NCBI RefSeq assembly: GCF_030270605.1
Contig: NZ_BSYJ01000003.1
Coordinates: 124,001-188,000, forward strand
DNA length: 64,000 nucleotides
Direction of reading: 5' to 3'
Origin: Biformimicrobium ophioploci
GTDB taxonomy: Bacteria; Pseudomonadota; Gammaproteobacteria; Pseudomonadales; Cellvibrionaceae
Shown here: piece by piece, positions 52,427-60,861 of the stretch
Numbering within the stretch: position 1 is the first letter of the stretch
How the letters are laid out: the number at the start of each line of letters is the position of its first letter
The notes under the pieces: generated by a model
The model's database searches: none
Told to the model about the DNA's origin: nothing
The model's input: the letters and a program-made list of their open reading frames with translations, nothing else
Position numbers and translations under genes: made by a program

Positions 52427-54526
52427 TTACTCCTGGTCGACCCAGCGCGCCAGGCGGAAGCCGACGTCCTCGCGCCCGTCCGCTCCGTAATCCCGGTAGC
52501 TCAGGCGCAGTTCCGTTACGCTGGCGTGCCGCCAGCTTGCATCGCGAATCACGTGGTAGTCGCCGTCACCGGGGCCAACCGGGTTGCGCTCGCGCTTGGT
52601 GGAAAGCCCGGTACCGATGCTGTAGAGGTCGTGAATCCACTCGGAGACGTTACCGCCCAGGTCATAAAGGCCCACCGGGTTCGGGCGGAACGAGCCGACC
52701 GGCGCGGTTGCCGGGAAATTGTCGCGGTAGTTCTGCAGGATTGCCGGCACTATGTTGGCGGCAGACAGGTCGGCAAAGTTACCGGCCTGTTCCACGATCG
52801 GCAGGTCATCACCCCACGGGAACTTCCGTTGTTTCTCTCCGGCGAAGCGTGCAGCCCAGGCCCACTCGGCCTCCGTTGGCATCCGATAGCCATTGGCTTT
52901 GGCATCGAAGCCTACGACCTTGTCTTTCTCGACTTTGTAAACCGGTTGCAGGCCTTCCTGCTCACTCAGCCAGTTGCAGTAGAGAGCCGCGTCGTTCCAG
53001 CTGATGCGAACCACCGGGTAGGGGTCGTTATCGAGGCTCACGCCCTGGATATGGCTCGAGGTGTGCATGCGCTTGAAGCGGCGGAACTCGCGGTTGGTCA
53101 CTTCAGTGACACCGATATAGAAGGGCCGGTCGAGGGCGATATTGCGCAGCGCCTCATTCGCGCGGCGGCCCTGTTCGCGCCGCGAGGCGCCCATGGTGAA
53201 TTCAGCCTGCGGACGGAACAGCTTCAGTTTGCCGCCGGCCCTGGTCTCAATGGTGGGCGGAACGCGGGACCAACGCGCCTGCTCCACGGTCATCAACTTG
53301 GTGTCGATGCGTTGGTCGAGGTCCGCGCTCGGAATCACGGCGGTTTCATAGGTTTCGTAGCCGGCCTTGCGCACACTGATCTTGTGCGGACGGGCGGGTA
53401 GCTTGAGAGTCTGGTTGGCGAAGCCAACCGGTTTTCCATCGACAAACAGCTTCGCATCGGCAGGCTTGGCGGAGACCCGCACCTGGCCGAACAGCGCTTT
53501 CAGGTTGACGGCAAGGTTGTCCACCGCGCCGGTGCCCACCTCGACGGTCTCCTGTACCCGCTTGTAGCCATCCTTGAAAAACTGCAGCTTGTGTTTCTGC
53601 CCGGGGGCCAGGTCCAGCGTGGCCGGTGTCTTGCCCAGGTACTCCCCGTTCAGGGTGATACTGGCACCGGATGGTGTGGAGCGCACATACAGCGTGCCGT
53701 CTGCGAGGGGCAGGGTGACCGGTGCCGGCGCCTGGGCGATGCCAGCCACGATATCCAGCTCCAGCTCGGTTGGCTTGCGGTCGGGCAGGGTAAAGGTCAG
53801 CTTGCGCTTGCCCTGGATAAGTTCGGCGTCGAGTGGCGTGGTGCCAATGACTCTGTCATCGACGGTGACAGTCGCGCCCGACGGAACCGTGTCCAGCGCA
53901 ACATTCGCCCAGGCGGGCTCCAGTTTCGCAGTCAGGTCCTGTACCTGGTCCAGGCCGGTCACGTCGACTTCCACGATGTGATCCAGGTAGCGCTCGTTGC
54001 GCAGGGTCACGGTATGCACGCCGTGCGCAATGTTGCGGATTACACCGGGCGCTGTGCCCGCGGGTTCGCCATCGATCAGCACCTCGACGGTAGTGCCGGG
54101 TTCGGTGACCACGTTCAGGTGGCCGGGCTTCTTCTGCATCTCGACAGCGTGGCGGGTGTGGTTGTCGCTGGTGACAGAGACAGTACCTTCGCTATCGAGA
54201 TAGCCATCTGCCACGATGCGGTACTGGTAATCACCGGGCATCAACAGGAAGCCCTCGCCAAGCCGGAAGTGCAGGCCGCTCAGCTGGATGTCGGCGTTTT
54301 CCGGGTCGGTATCGAAGATCAACGAGCGGGCGCTGACCAGATAGGTGAGTGCGGCAAGCGCAACCAGCATCAGCAGCGATGCGGAAACGGTTTTGCCGGA
54401 AAGCCGGAATCCCTTGCGTTTGACATCGCCGGATGCCGGGTTGAAATCCAGCACCTGGACAACCGCAGGATCTGCATCGGCAGGATTGGTATGCGTATTT
54501 ATTTCTTTATCAGACTTCGACGCCAT
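52427..54526 (-). CDS. Single-pass PEGA-repeat protein with C-terminal FGE/SUMF1-type domain
   Basis: 699 residues. An N-terminal cytosolic tail of about 46 residues is followed by one helix (SASLLMLVALAALTYLVSAR, about 48-67). Four to five PEGA-type beta repeats follow at roughly 75-130, 134-205, 207-270, 278-342 and 347-410, each with the G-Y or PSGA pattern. Then comes an FGE-sulfatase domain from about 430 to 695 (GYRMPTEAEWAWAAR, WGDD, YDLGGNVSEW, GFRLAR). The catalytic cysteines of formylglycine-generating enzymes are absent; the usual RGGSW loop reads RDASWRH. It therefore looks like a ligand- or protein-binding fold and not an active enzyme. PEGA repeats in the periplasm suggest contact with peptidoglycan or other envelope partners. 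Confidence 0.88.
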   Translation of the reverse strand: MASKSDKEINTHTNPADADPAVVQVLDFNPASGDVKRKGFRLSGKTVSASLLMLVALAALTYLVSARSLIFDTDPENADIQLSGLHFRLGEGFLLMPGDYQYRIVADGYLDSEGTVSVTSDNHTRHAVEMQKKPGHLNVVTEPGTTVEVLIDGEPAGTAPGVIRNIAHGVHTVTLRNERYLDHIVEVDVTGLDQVQDLTAKLEPAWANVALDTVPSGATVTVDDRVIGTTPLDAELIQGKRKLTFTLPDRKPTELELDIVAGIAQAPAPVTLPLADGTLYVRSTPSGASITLNGEYLGKTPATLDLAPGQKHKLQFFKDGYKRVQETVEVGTGAVDNLAVNLKALFGQVRVSAKPADAKLFVDGKPVGFANQTLKLPARPHKISVRKAGYETYETAVIPSADLDQRIDTKLMTVEQARWSRVPPTIETRAGGKLKLFRPQAEFTMGASRREQGRRANEALRNIALDRPFYIGVTEVTNREFRRFKRMHTSSHIQGVSLDNDPYPVVRISWNDAALYCNWLSEQEGLQPVYKVEKDKVVGFDAKANGYRMPTEAEWAWAARFAGEKQRKFPWGDDLPIVEQAGNFADLSAANIVPAILQNYRDNFPATAPVGSFRPNPVGLYDLGGNVSEWIHDLYSIGTGLSTKRERNPVGPGDGDYHVIRDASWRHASVTELRLSYRDYGADGREDVGFRLARWVDQE

Positions 54527-54715
54527 TGCGTTCCCTTCCTCTCCCTGTGCGGGCGCATGAACCTGGTGTGAAAATCAATTACCAGGATTTGTGACATCAG
54601 CTTGTCGAGTCTAGACGCCGTTTAGCGCACTATGACCAAACGCGCGACATAATTAAGGCTTAGGCGCCGGCGGGAAGAATGACCCTGGTTTGGCAAGTTG
54701 TTATGACAGGTGCAT
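54527..54715. other. Widest gap inside the operon, possible internal promoter
   Basis: 189 bp between the TPR/PEGA gene and the PEGA/FGE gene, much longer than the 1-61 bp spacers elsewhere in the unit. The PEGA/FGE gene has AGGAAGGG just before its ATG. I see no clear -35/-10 pair and no strong hairpin, so the unit could be transcribed through or restarted here. Confidence 0.35.
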
Positions 54716-56278
54716 TTAACCGCTGGCGCTGGCGATAACTTTTTCGCCGCACTGAATCACGATTACCTGTTCTTTGTCACTCGGAGTAACAGTAAATTCC
54801 CTTCGCACGTCGCGGTATCCATCGCGACGTCCGACCGCGACATAGCGTCCCGGTTTCAGGGCGACGGCCTTGGAGGAAAAATTCCCCATCGAGCCGACGC
54901 GATAGATGACAACATCGGTCATGTTGTCGGATTGCAAGGTGATCGCCACCGGAATGGCTGCCTGCGTCAGGGCCGTTTCCAGTTTACTGATCTGTGCTTC
55001 CAGGCGCGGCGAACCGGGGTTGCGGTCGCGTACCTGGCGAGCCTCGCCCAGGAGGTCACGGGCGATTCGGTTGTTCTTTGCGTCACCGAGAATCAGAGGA
55101 TCCTCGAGTGTCTTTTCGAGCCGGGTATCGAGCATGGCGCGCGCGGTGGAGCGGGCCTTGCCGGTGTGCGCATCGACCAGGCTGCTGTCCTGCTTCAACA
55201 GTGCCTGGTAAAGCGCCAGTGCCTGTTGCCAGTTCTCGGACTTTTCCTGCTTACCCGCCTGTGCAATCTTGTCCTGGATCAATTGTCGCGTAATGCCGGT
55301 CTTTGCCTGTTCGAGGCCTGTTGCAGGTGCTGTTTCCTGCGGCTTGAGTTTGGCAGCGGCGCTGAACCTGGTGCGTGCTGTTTTGAAATTCCCCGCCGCC
55401 AGGGCGGCGTAGCCCTCAGACATGGCTGCATCGTAGTCCCTGTCGGTGATGGCCTGGCGTATACGGGGCAGCAACGCCACGGCGCGGCTGGTGTCCGGGT
55501 CGATCTCGAGGGCCGCCTGCACATGCTGCAGTGCCTTGTCCAGTTGGCCACCGGCGAATGTTTGTTGCGCTGCCAATACATCTGGCCAAAGGTCTGGAAG
55601 CAGTTTGCTGCGGTCGGCGCCACGAAGGCCGCGGGGGTGGTCTTTCGACATGGTCAGCACGGTATCGAACGACTGTGTTGCGGTTTCTGCATCGCCGCTG
55701 TCGATCGCATCAAAACCCTGGCTGATCAGCTGCTCCAGCCGCTCGGGAATGCTGTCGCGCAAAGCCTGGAAGGCAGTCAGGGATTTTTCATACTGCGCCA
55801 GTGCGTCGTTGAAACGACGCTGGCGATAGATGCCGTCTGCTTCCTTCGCCAGCGCAGCTGCCGCCTCATAGGCATCATTGGCCCAGGCCTGTACCTGCCG
55901 TTCTTCCAGGTCCTCCTTGAGGTCCATGATGTCCTGCAGGATTTCCTGTACACGGCGGCGCTGGTTGGCAATCTCAGCCTCGGTAAATGGTGAGCTCTGC
56001 GCGACCTTGGCAGCGGGCGCGGGGGATGCCTGCTGGGCGGGCTGGATCACGATCGGCTTTGGTTCCGGCACCAGCCTGGGCAGCCCCCAGAATACGGCAA
56101 CGAACATGCCGGAAAGCGCGGTGCCAATAATAAGGTTTCTGTAGCCGCCAGATTGCTTTGTAGCCCGGGGTGTTGCGGAAACAGGCTCCGGACCGGCCTC
56201 TGCTGCCTCGCTATTGAGGGCGACATCGGCCGGGCGGATGATGTCATGCTGTATGCCGCTTTTCTGATCTTTATTCAT
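54716..56278 (-). CDS. Inner-membrane TPR-like protein with PEGA-type C-terminus
   Basis: 520 residues. The N-terminal 45 residues are cytosolic and polar. One helix follows (NLIIGTALSGMFVAVFWGLP, about 48-67), then a Pro/Ala/Gln linker. A long helical region of TPR-like pairs occupies about 95-430 (FNDALAQYEKSLTAFQALRD; GGQLDKALQHVQAALEIDPD; ENWQQALALYQALLKQDSSL). The last 80 residues are a PEGA-like beta domain (VYRVGSMGNFSSK region and PGRYVAVGRRDGYRDVRREF). It is oriented with the TPR and PEGA parts in the periplasm. Its role is probably to bridge the inner membrane to the other periplasmic parts of the complex. Confidence 0.82.
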   Translation of the reverse strand: MNKDQKSGIQHDIIRPADVALNSEAAEAGPEPVSATPRATKQSGGYRNLIIGTALSGMFVAVFWGLPRLVPEPKPIVIQPAQQASPAPAAKVAQSSPFTEAEIANQRRRVQEILQDIMDLKEDLEERQVQAWANDAYEAAAALAKEADGIYRQRRFNDALAQYEKSLTAFQALRDSIPERLEQLISQGFDAIDSGDAETATQSFDTVLTMSKDHPRGLRGADRSKLLPDLWPDVLAAQQTFAGGQLDKALQHVQAALEIDPDTSRAVALLPRIRQAITDRDYDAAMSEGYAALAAGNFKTARTRFSAAAKLKPQETAPATGLEQAKTGITRQLIQDKIAQAGKQEKSENWQQALALYQALLKQDSSLVDAHTGKARSTARAMLDTRLEKTLEDPLILGDAKNNRIARDLLGEARQVRDRNPGSPRLEAQISKLETALTQAAIPVAITLQSDNMTDVVIYRVGSMGNFSSKAVALKPGRYVAVGRRDGYRDVRREFTVTPSDKEQVIVIQCGEKVIASASG

Positions 56279-56314
56279 AGCGCTTTCAGTGGCTCGTTAC
56301 TCAGTGACTCATTC

Positions 56315-57511
56315 CTACTGCATACCGCCTGTCTCGGCCTCATACATTTCCTGGAGTATGTCGCGCCACTGTCGATACTGGGTTTCCACACTGCCGGAGA
56401 GCGTGATGGTGCGATCCTCGAGCTCGACGATGCGCGGTTCAACTTCTGCTTCCATGGAGTCGCCCAGTTCCTGCAGGGCTTCGATATGCATCTTGGCTTC
56501 CGCGCGTCGGTCGAAGCCTGCCTTGACCATATAGCCCCCACCGGCCACAGCGACATTACCGGCCTGCCTTGCCGCACCACTGCCGGATCCGGCGGCGGCA
56601 ATACCACCGATGATGGCAGCGGCCCCCATGATGGTGTTGTTGCGGGCCTTGCGGCGCAGCTCACGCATTTCCACCACTTCGTCATAACTCAACGCGCGCC
56701 ACTGCTTGTAGGGCATTTCCATGGATTTCACGAAAGTCCCGTAATGGTCCTGCAGGGTGTCGATAAACAGGTAGTCGCGTTCCCGAATACGGCGAATGCG
56801 GCCCAGTGTGGGATCACTCTCCGCCGGCAGGGATTTGAGGTGGTACATGCCGGCCCCGTCGCGCACCAGGTGGCGGTCAAAGGCGTCCGGGACGAAGTCC
56901 CGCGCGAAACGGATCTCCGAGATGGTGCGCAGGTTCGCGATCTGTTGTTTGCTCAGGCTGCGCCTGTGGCGCAGCAAGTCATTGGCGATGCGGTTGTACA
57001 GGCCCTGGAAGGCGTCACCCTCGGTGGGGTGTTTGGGGTCGTAGGCATAGCGGGAGGCCACTTCTGTATATTCACGGGTGAACCAAAGTCCGCCGCGGGA
57101 ATCCCGCACTGAGACTTCGACCGTCAGGGTTTCGCCGTCCGATTTGAGGATCCTGCCATCGACCACCACATCCACAGCCGTGCCGGCATTGGGTACAACG
57201 CGCACTGCGCCCCAGCCGGAGCTGCGTTGCAGGGCTTCTGTCAGGGTGACGGCAATAAAACGCGATTCGGCCTTGCGCAGTTCCGGGAAGACCAGGGTGT
57301 CTTCATCCAGCTCCACGTCTTCCAGTCCGGCATCGAATTGCACGATCCCCACATCAAGCAGGTACTCTTCCGGCACCTCTTCCTTTGCCACATCCAGCGG
57401 GTCAAAGGCGGTGGTCTTCACGGTGTGCGAAGTGCAGGCGCCGAGCGCCAGTGCCATCAGCAGGGCCGACAGCGTCGCGAATAATTTTTTTTCAGGTGCA
57501 AGGGCAGGCAT
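56315..57511 (-). CDS. Lipoprotein with Gly/Ala-rich hydrophobic segment (operon member)
   Basis: 398 residues. Lipobox LALGAC at about residues 21-26. The mature N-terminal half is a mixed-fold domain (LLDVGIVQFDAGLEDVELDE; RFIAVTLTEALQRSSGWGAV; VVVDGRILKSDGETLTVEVS). A hydrophobic, Gly/Ala-rich segment (TIMGAAAIIGGIAAAGSGSG, about 300-319) interrupts a helical region that ends ETQYRQWRDILQEMYEAE. The hydrophobic segment could insert in a membrane or be a flexible hinge like the glycine-zipper motifs of some outer-membrane lipoproteins. No named family. It is placed among the first genes of the unit, so it may build the outer-membrane end. Confidence 0.8.
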   Translation of the reverse strand: MPALAPEKKLFATLSALLMALALGACTSHTVKTTAFDPLDVAKEEVPEEYLLDVGIVQFDAGLEDVELDEDTLVFPELRKAESRFIAVTLTEALQRSSGWGAVRVVPNAGTAVDVVVDGRILKSDGETLTVEVSVRDSRGGLWFTREYTEVASRYAYDPKHPTEGDAFQGLYNRIANDLLRHRRSLSKQQIANLRTISEIRFARDFVPDAFDRHLVRDGAGMYHLKSLPAESDPTLGRIRRIRERDYLFIDTLQDHYGTFVKSMEMPYKQWRALSYDEVVEMRELRRKARNNTIMGAAAIIGGIAAAGSGSGAARQAGNVAVAGGGYMVKAGFDRRAEAKMHIEALQELGDSMEAEVEPRIVELEDRTITLSGSVETQYRQWRDILQEMYEAETGGMQ

Positions 57512-57565
57512 GGCTCTTCCTTGAATCTCAGGTCCTTAAGTTTGTCCGGCTGACGCCGGTTTAAA

Positions 57566-58846
57566 TTACTTCTGCTGGTTTTTGTACTTCCGGTATTCTT
57601 CCCAGAGTTTTTCACGGAGTTCCGGATCCTTTTCCCGGGTTGCCGCTTCGCGAATCTGACGGGCGACTACATCATCATCGTTGCCGGAAGGAATATCTGC
57701 CGGGACCACACCCGCACTGCCACTGTGGTCAAATTCACCCTTGCGACCCTTGGTGGGGAGCCCGGGGCCTGTGGCCTGGCCACTGGAATTGTTCTGTTCC
57801 GGGCCGGAACCGCCTTCGCCAGAGGGTGGCGGTGGCGGTAATGCGGCTTCTGCCTCGTCAATCAGGTCTTCCAGTGATTCACCCGGCGGGATTTCTTCAG
57901 GCGGTGTTTCACCATCTTCTTCCGCGCTGCTGGCCGGTTTATTGCGGACGTAATCCCGCTCGCGCAGGATCATGCCGTCGTAACTGGCCATGGTTGAATC
58001 AAGCTCGCCTTCAAGCTGTTCCAATCGCTCCTGGGCACTCATCGGGGATTCATTTGGCGCACTGCTGCTACTGCCGGGGCTGCCGGCACTGGCAGAGGAC
58101 GCGGATTGTCTCGAGGCGGCGCTACTCGCGGAGGATGCGCTGCTGGCCGAGGACGCACTGGCAGCGCTGCTCGACGACGCACTGGAAGCACTCGATGAAC
58201 TGGATGAAGAACTGGAAGAGGAGCTTGAAGCATTACTCGGGTTGGTCTGCTCTTCCTCGGAGAAGTCAATTTCTTCCGGTGGCTGGCCTTTGCTCTCGGA
58301 GCTGGGGTCTGGCTCAAACTCGCTGTACTCTTCGCTGTCCTCTCCACCCTGTGACTGGCTGCTTTTACGGCTCCGGGCCTGCTCGGGCGAGCCATCGCCA
58401 GGCATGCCGCTGCGCCGTGAACTCTCGGCGCCCTGGCTGCCTTCTCCCTGTTGCTGGCTACTGCTGGTGCTGCTTTGCTCGCCACTCTCGCTGCCACTTT
58501 CGATGGTCGGCATGCTGGGCATGCTCGGCATATCACTGCTGGAGACGGAAACATTGGGTGACGAGCTGGAACTGCTGGGCGAACTGGGGCTCGGCATGCT
58601 TGGGCTCGGCATGCTGCTTGAGCTCCGGCTCTGGCTCTGCCGGCTACTCGAAGACGAGGAGGAGCTCGGCTGAGAGGGACTGCTCGGCGAAGAAGAGCTC
58701 GGTGAGCTGGAGGATGGCTGCGATGGCATGGCCGGTGGCTGCTGTTGCGTCTGCTGGGTATTGCAGCCACTCACTAGGATGCCCAGAACAATACAGGACG
58801 CAGCGCCCCGCAGCCCCACAATCCTTTTGGGGTTAAATACAGCCAT
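57566..58846 (-). CDS. Serine-rich, largely disordered lipoprotein
   Basis: 426 residues. Lipobox LVSGC near residue 28. Residues of about 40-260 are low-complexity: runs of Ser with Pro, Gln, Met and Ala (for example SSSSPSSSSPSSP and SASSASSASSASS). The remaining part is acidic/Pro-rich (ESLEDLIDEAEAALPPPPPS) and ends in a charged helix (EKDPELREKLWEEYRKYKNQ). The order lipid anchor, flexible Ser-rich spacer, charged helical tip suits a tether reaching across the periplasm or cell wall. The Ser tracts might be glycosylated. No homology is recognisable by eye. Confidence 0.8.
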   Translation of the reverse strand: MAVFNPKRIVGLRGAASCIVLGILVSGCNTQQTQQQPPAMPSQPSSSSPSSSSPSSPSQPSSSSSSSSRQSQSRSSSSMPSPSMPSPSSPSSSSSSPNVSVSSSDMPSMPSMPTIESGSESGEQSSTSSSQQQGEGSQGAESSRRSGMPGDGSPEQARSRKSSQSQGGEDSEEYSEFEPDPSSESKGQPPEEIDFSEEEQTNPSNASSSSSSSSSSSSSASSASSSSAASASSASSASSASSAASRQSASSASAGSPGSSSSAPNESPMSAQERLEQLEGELDSTMASYDGMILRERDYVRNKPASSAEEDGETPPEEIPPGESLEDLIDEAEAALPPPPPSGEGGSGPEQNNSSGQATGPGLPTKGRKGEFDHSGSAGVVPADIPSGNDDDVVARQIREAATREKDPELREKLWEEYRKYKNQQK

Positions 58847-58896
58847 TATGCTCTCCAGTGTTTATCTGGCGGGCGTCTGACTGCCCGCCGTCTTAA

Positions 58897-60171
58897 TTAG
58901 TCATCGAACACGAACCGCTGTACGACGCCTCTGGTCAGGACCGGCTCGCCGCCAGCAAAGCGCGGCCGGAATTTTGCGTTTCTCAAAAGTTTGCGAACCT
59001 TGGAGCGGGTCGACACAGAATCTGCCGGGCCTGAATCCAGGATCTGTACATTGCGGGCCTTGCCAAATTCGGTGACATCAAAGGAAACCAGGACATACTG
59101 CTCCGCACCGGTCTCTTCGTCAGGGTCGATCATCGGCAAATCGGGCAGCGCGGTAGGCTGGCCGAATATCTCTGTCATTTCGTCATTGGTCGCGCCGTTG
59201 TCCCAGAGCGCCTGGTAGGCGTGTTCATAAGTGCGCCTGGCGGTGCTCCACTTGTTGAACATCATGTACCAGTCGGCGAGCTCAACCTGGGCACGTGCGG
59301 ATGCCGCAGGCGGGGCATCCGGGTTTCTCTGGTACACATCGACGATGCGGGTAATGGCATTGCGTCCGTTCCGGAAACTGTTCAACTTGTAGTGGTCGAA
59401 GCGGGCCTGCTCGGCAGTCGGGACATCGCCGCCGGGACCAAAGTTGGAATTGACGGTGACTGTCTGCGCTGGCTCGCCCCGGTAGGTTGCCAGGTAATAA
59501 TTCGAGGCCTTCAGACCGCGCAGGGCTTCCACCAGCCTCAGGTCATCCTCGCCAAAGTTATTGGTAATGATGTCGACCGCCAGCTTGTAGAGATTCGTGG
59601 CATTCACCAGATGCTCGAACATGGTGCCGCCTTTCTCCTCCATGTAGGACTGGAGGTGCCACGCACTCAACTTGTTGATCACCGGCAACATGCGCGGATC
59701 GTTTTCGCCGAAGTTCTTCTTGTTGAGCCAGAAAAGGTAACTGTAGGTATCGGTCGCGCCTTCCCAGTTGCCCATGGCGATATTACTTTCGATCATCCGT
59801 TCGATGATTGGCGCCTGGTTCAAGGAGTAGAGCCCCTCGTTGACGCGGTTGACCAGCATCGCACGCTTGAAGTGGTCGATTGCCTCTTCGTGGGCACCCA
59901 TTTCCTGCAGGGCGGAACCCAGCCCGATCAGGTGCTCGTCCAGGCCGTTGCCATAAGCGCCCTCGACTGCCTCGACTTCCTCCACCATTTGGCGATACCG
60001 CTCTACGGCTTCAGAAGGCCTGAGCTGCCGTTTGGTGGTTACGGAAGGTGCTTCGACGGCATCGATGTAACTCTTCGGCGGGTTATCCGCATAGGCAAAA
60101 GTGCCCAACTGGCTGGCAGCCAGGAGGGTGGCACTGAATGCAAAAACGCTGCGACTAACTTGCTTTTTCAC
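58897..60171 (-). CDS. Periplasmic TPR-like protein with TonB-C-type C-terminus (first gene of operon)
   Basis: 424 residues from GTG 60171 (GGAAGAGAAG upstream). A cleavable signal peptide (SVFAFSATLLAASQLGTFAY, cut near AYA) gives a periplasmic or secreted protein. Residues 50-340 are TPR-like helical repeats (LGSALQEMGAHEEAIDHFKR; LYKLAVDIITNNF; QVELADWYMMFNKWSTARRT). The last 70 residues are a TonB-C-like strand-helix-strand domain (VSFDVTEFGKARNVQILDSG; LRNAKFRPRFAGGEPVLTRG). Classical TonB has an uncleaved anchor and a Pro-rich spacer; both are missing, so it would be driven indirectly. It is the promoter-proximal gene of the thirteen-gene unit. Confidence 0.82.
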   Translation of the reverse strand: MKKQVSRSVFAFSATLLAASQLGTFAYADNPPKSYIDAVEAPSVTTKRQLRPSEAVERYRQMVEEVEAVEGAYGNGLDEHLIGLGSALQEMGAHEEAIDHFKRAMLVNRVNEGLYSLNQAPIIERMIESNIAMGNWEGATDTYSYLFWLNKKNFGENDPRMLPVINKLSAWHLQSYMEEKGGTMFEHLVNATNLYKLAVDIITNNFGEDDLRLVEALRGLKASNYYLATYRGEPAQTVTVNSNFGPGGDVPTAEQARFDHYKLNSFRNGRNAITRIVDVYQRNPDAPPAASARAQVELADWYMMFNKWSTARRTYEHAYQALWDNGATNDEMTEIFGQPTALPDLPMIDPDEETGAEQYVLVSFDVTEFGKARNVQILDSGPADSVSTRSKVRKLLRNAKFRPRFAGGEPVLTRGVVQRFVFDD

Positions 60172-60861
60172 GGTGAACCACTTCTCTTCCCTGTTACTTC
60201 TCCCGACCCAACTTCCTATTGGATTTAGGTCGAGGGCCTCAGTTCCTCACACTGCACGGAATTCATTTTCTTGTATCCCGTGCGCCAGTGTCCGGAGAAA
60301 AATTGGGTCGTTTACCTTGCCAAAAATGAAACTCACGAAATCAGTTTCGGTCGCACTGTCGCGAAAATCGGTAAACTTTTCCGCCTCTGTTTTCGAGTAT
60401 AGCCAAGGCTTTTTTTTTCCCCGTTGAGGTAAACGACCGGCGTGTGATCCGCATAGAGGAGTTTGGCCGAGTTGGCGGGCGCCTTTGCGCGGCGACGAAG
60501 GTGTGATGGGGTTTGCGGCGCGTATCTCGCGTTCGGGTACTGGTAAGCGGATGGTTAATCTCAGGTTGGCAGGCGCGCCAGAATTTTGCAGTACCCCCTT
60601 CAGGGCAGACGGAGCGGTATTTCGCACCGGGTGGAATCGGGGGTACCGATAATGATTCACATCCTAAATAAAATGGATATTTGGGCCGGTTTTGTTGTGG
60701 TGCGGGCTTTTGGCGCATTTTTATCCGTTTTTGCTGCGGGTTTGCATGCAAAATTATTTGGAATGGAGCCTTGTCGCGGCCATAATCTTCCCATTGAGCC
60801 GGCGCTGGAATGCACCCCCGCGCCCGTAGGAATGCATTGAAACCCTGGTGGGAGTTGGAAG
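60172..60861. other. Gene-free region upstream of the operon and of ilvE
   Basis: About 690 bp between divergent units, with no ORF I would support. Three features are visible. A 12-bp inverted repeat lies at 60306-60317 and 60427-60438, listed separately. An A/T-rich stretch runs from about 60396 to 60420. A perfect 12-bp palindrome TTTGCATGCAAA sits at 60741-60752, about 110 bp before the aminotransferase. No confident sigma-70 promoter was found on either strand. Confidence 0.45.
60306..60438. promoter_or_regulatory. 12-bp inverted repeat flanking the operon's upstream region
   Basis: GGTCGTTTACCT (60306-60317) is the exact reverse complement of AGGTAAACGACC (60427-60438), 109 bp apart. 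A third related site, GGTAAAC, lies at 60370-60376. The set lies 135-270 bp upstream of the operon's first start codon and could be regulator binding sites or a looping pair. Confidence 0.45.

Noticed and set aside
52427-54526. Active formylglycine-generating enzyme
   Set aside because: No catalytic cysteine pair is present and the RGGSW loop is altered.
57640-58836. Arg/Cys/Trp-rich plus-strand frame opposite the Ser-rich lipoprotein
   Set aside because: Mirror of Ser codons on the minus strand; no start signal, no domain.
45010-60171. Zorya-type phage defence (ZorA/ZorB)
   Set aside because: The ExbB-like protein lacks a long ZorA tail, no ZorB OmpA-type domain exists, and there is no helicase or nuclease partner; lipoproteins, PEGA and TonB-C point to an envelope machine.
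60180-60260. Sigma-E-like promoter (GGAACT plus CCTAAA) before the operon
   Set aside because: The spacing between the boxes is about 11 bp, too short for a sigma-E promoter.
60586-60840. 84-codon frame upstream of ilvE
   Set aside because: No ribosome site, atypical composition, no recognisable pattern; left as gene-free.
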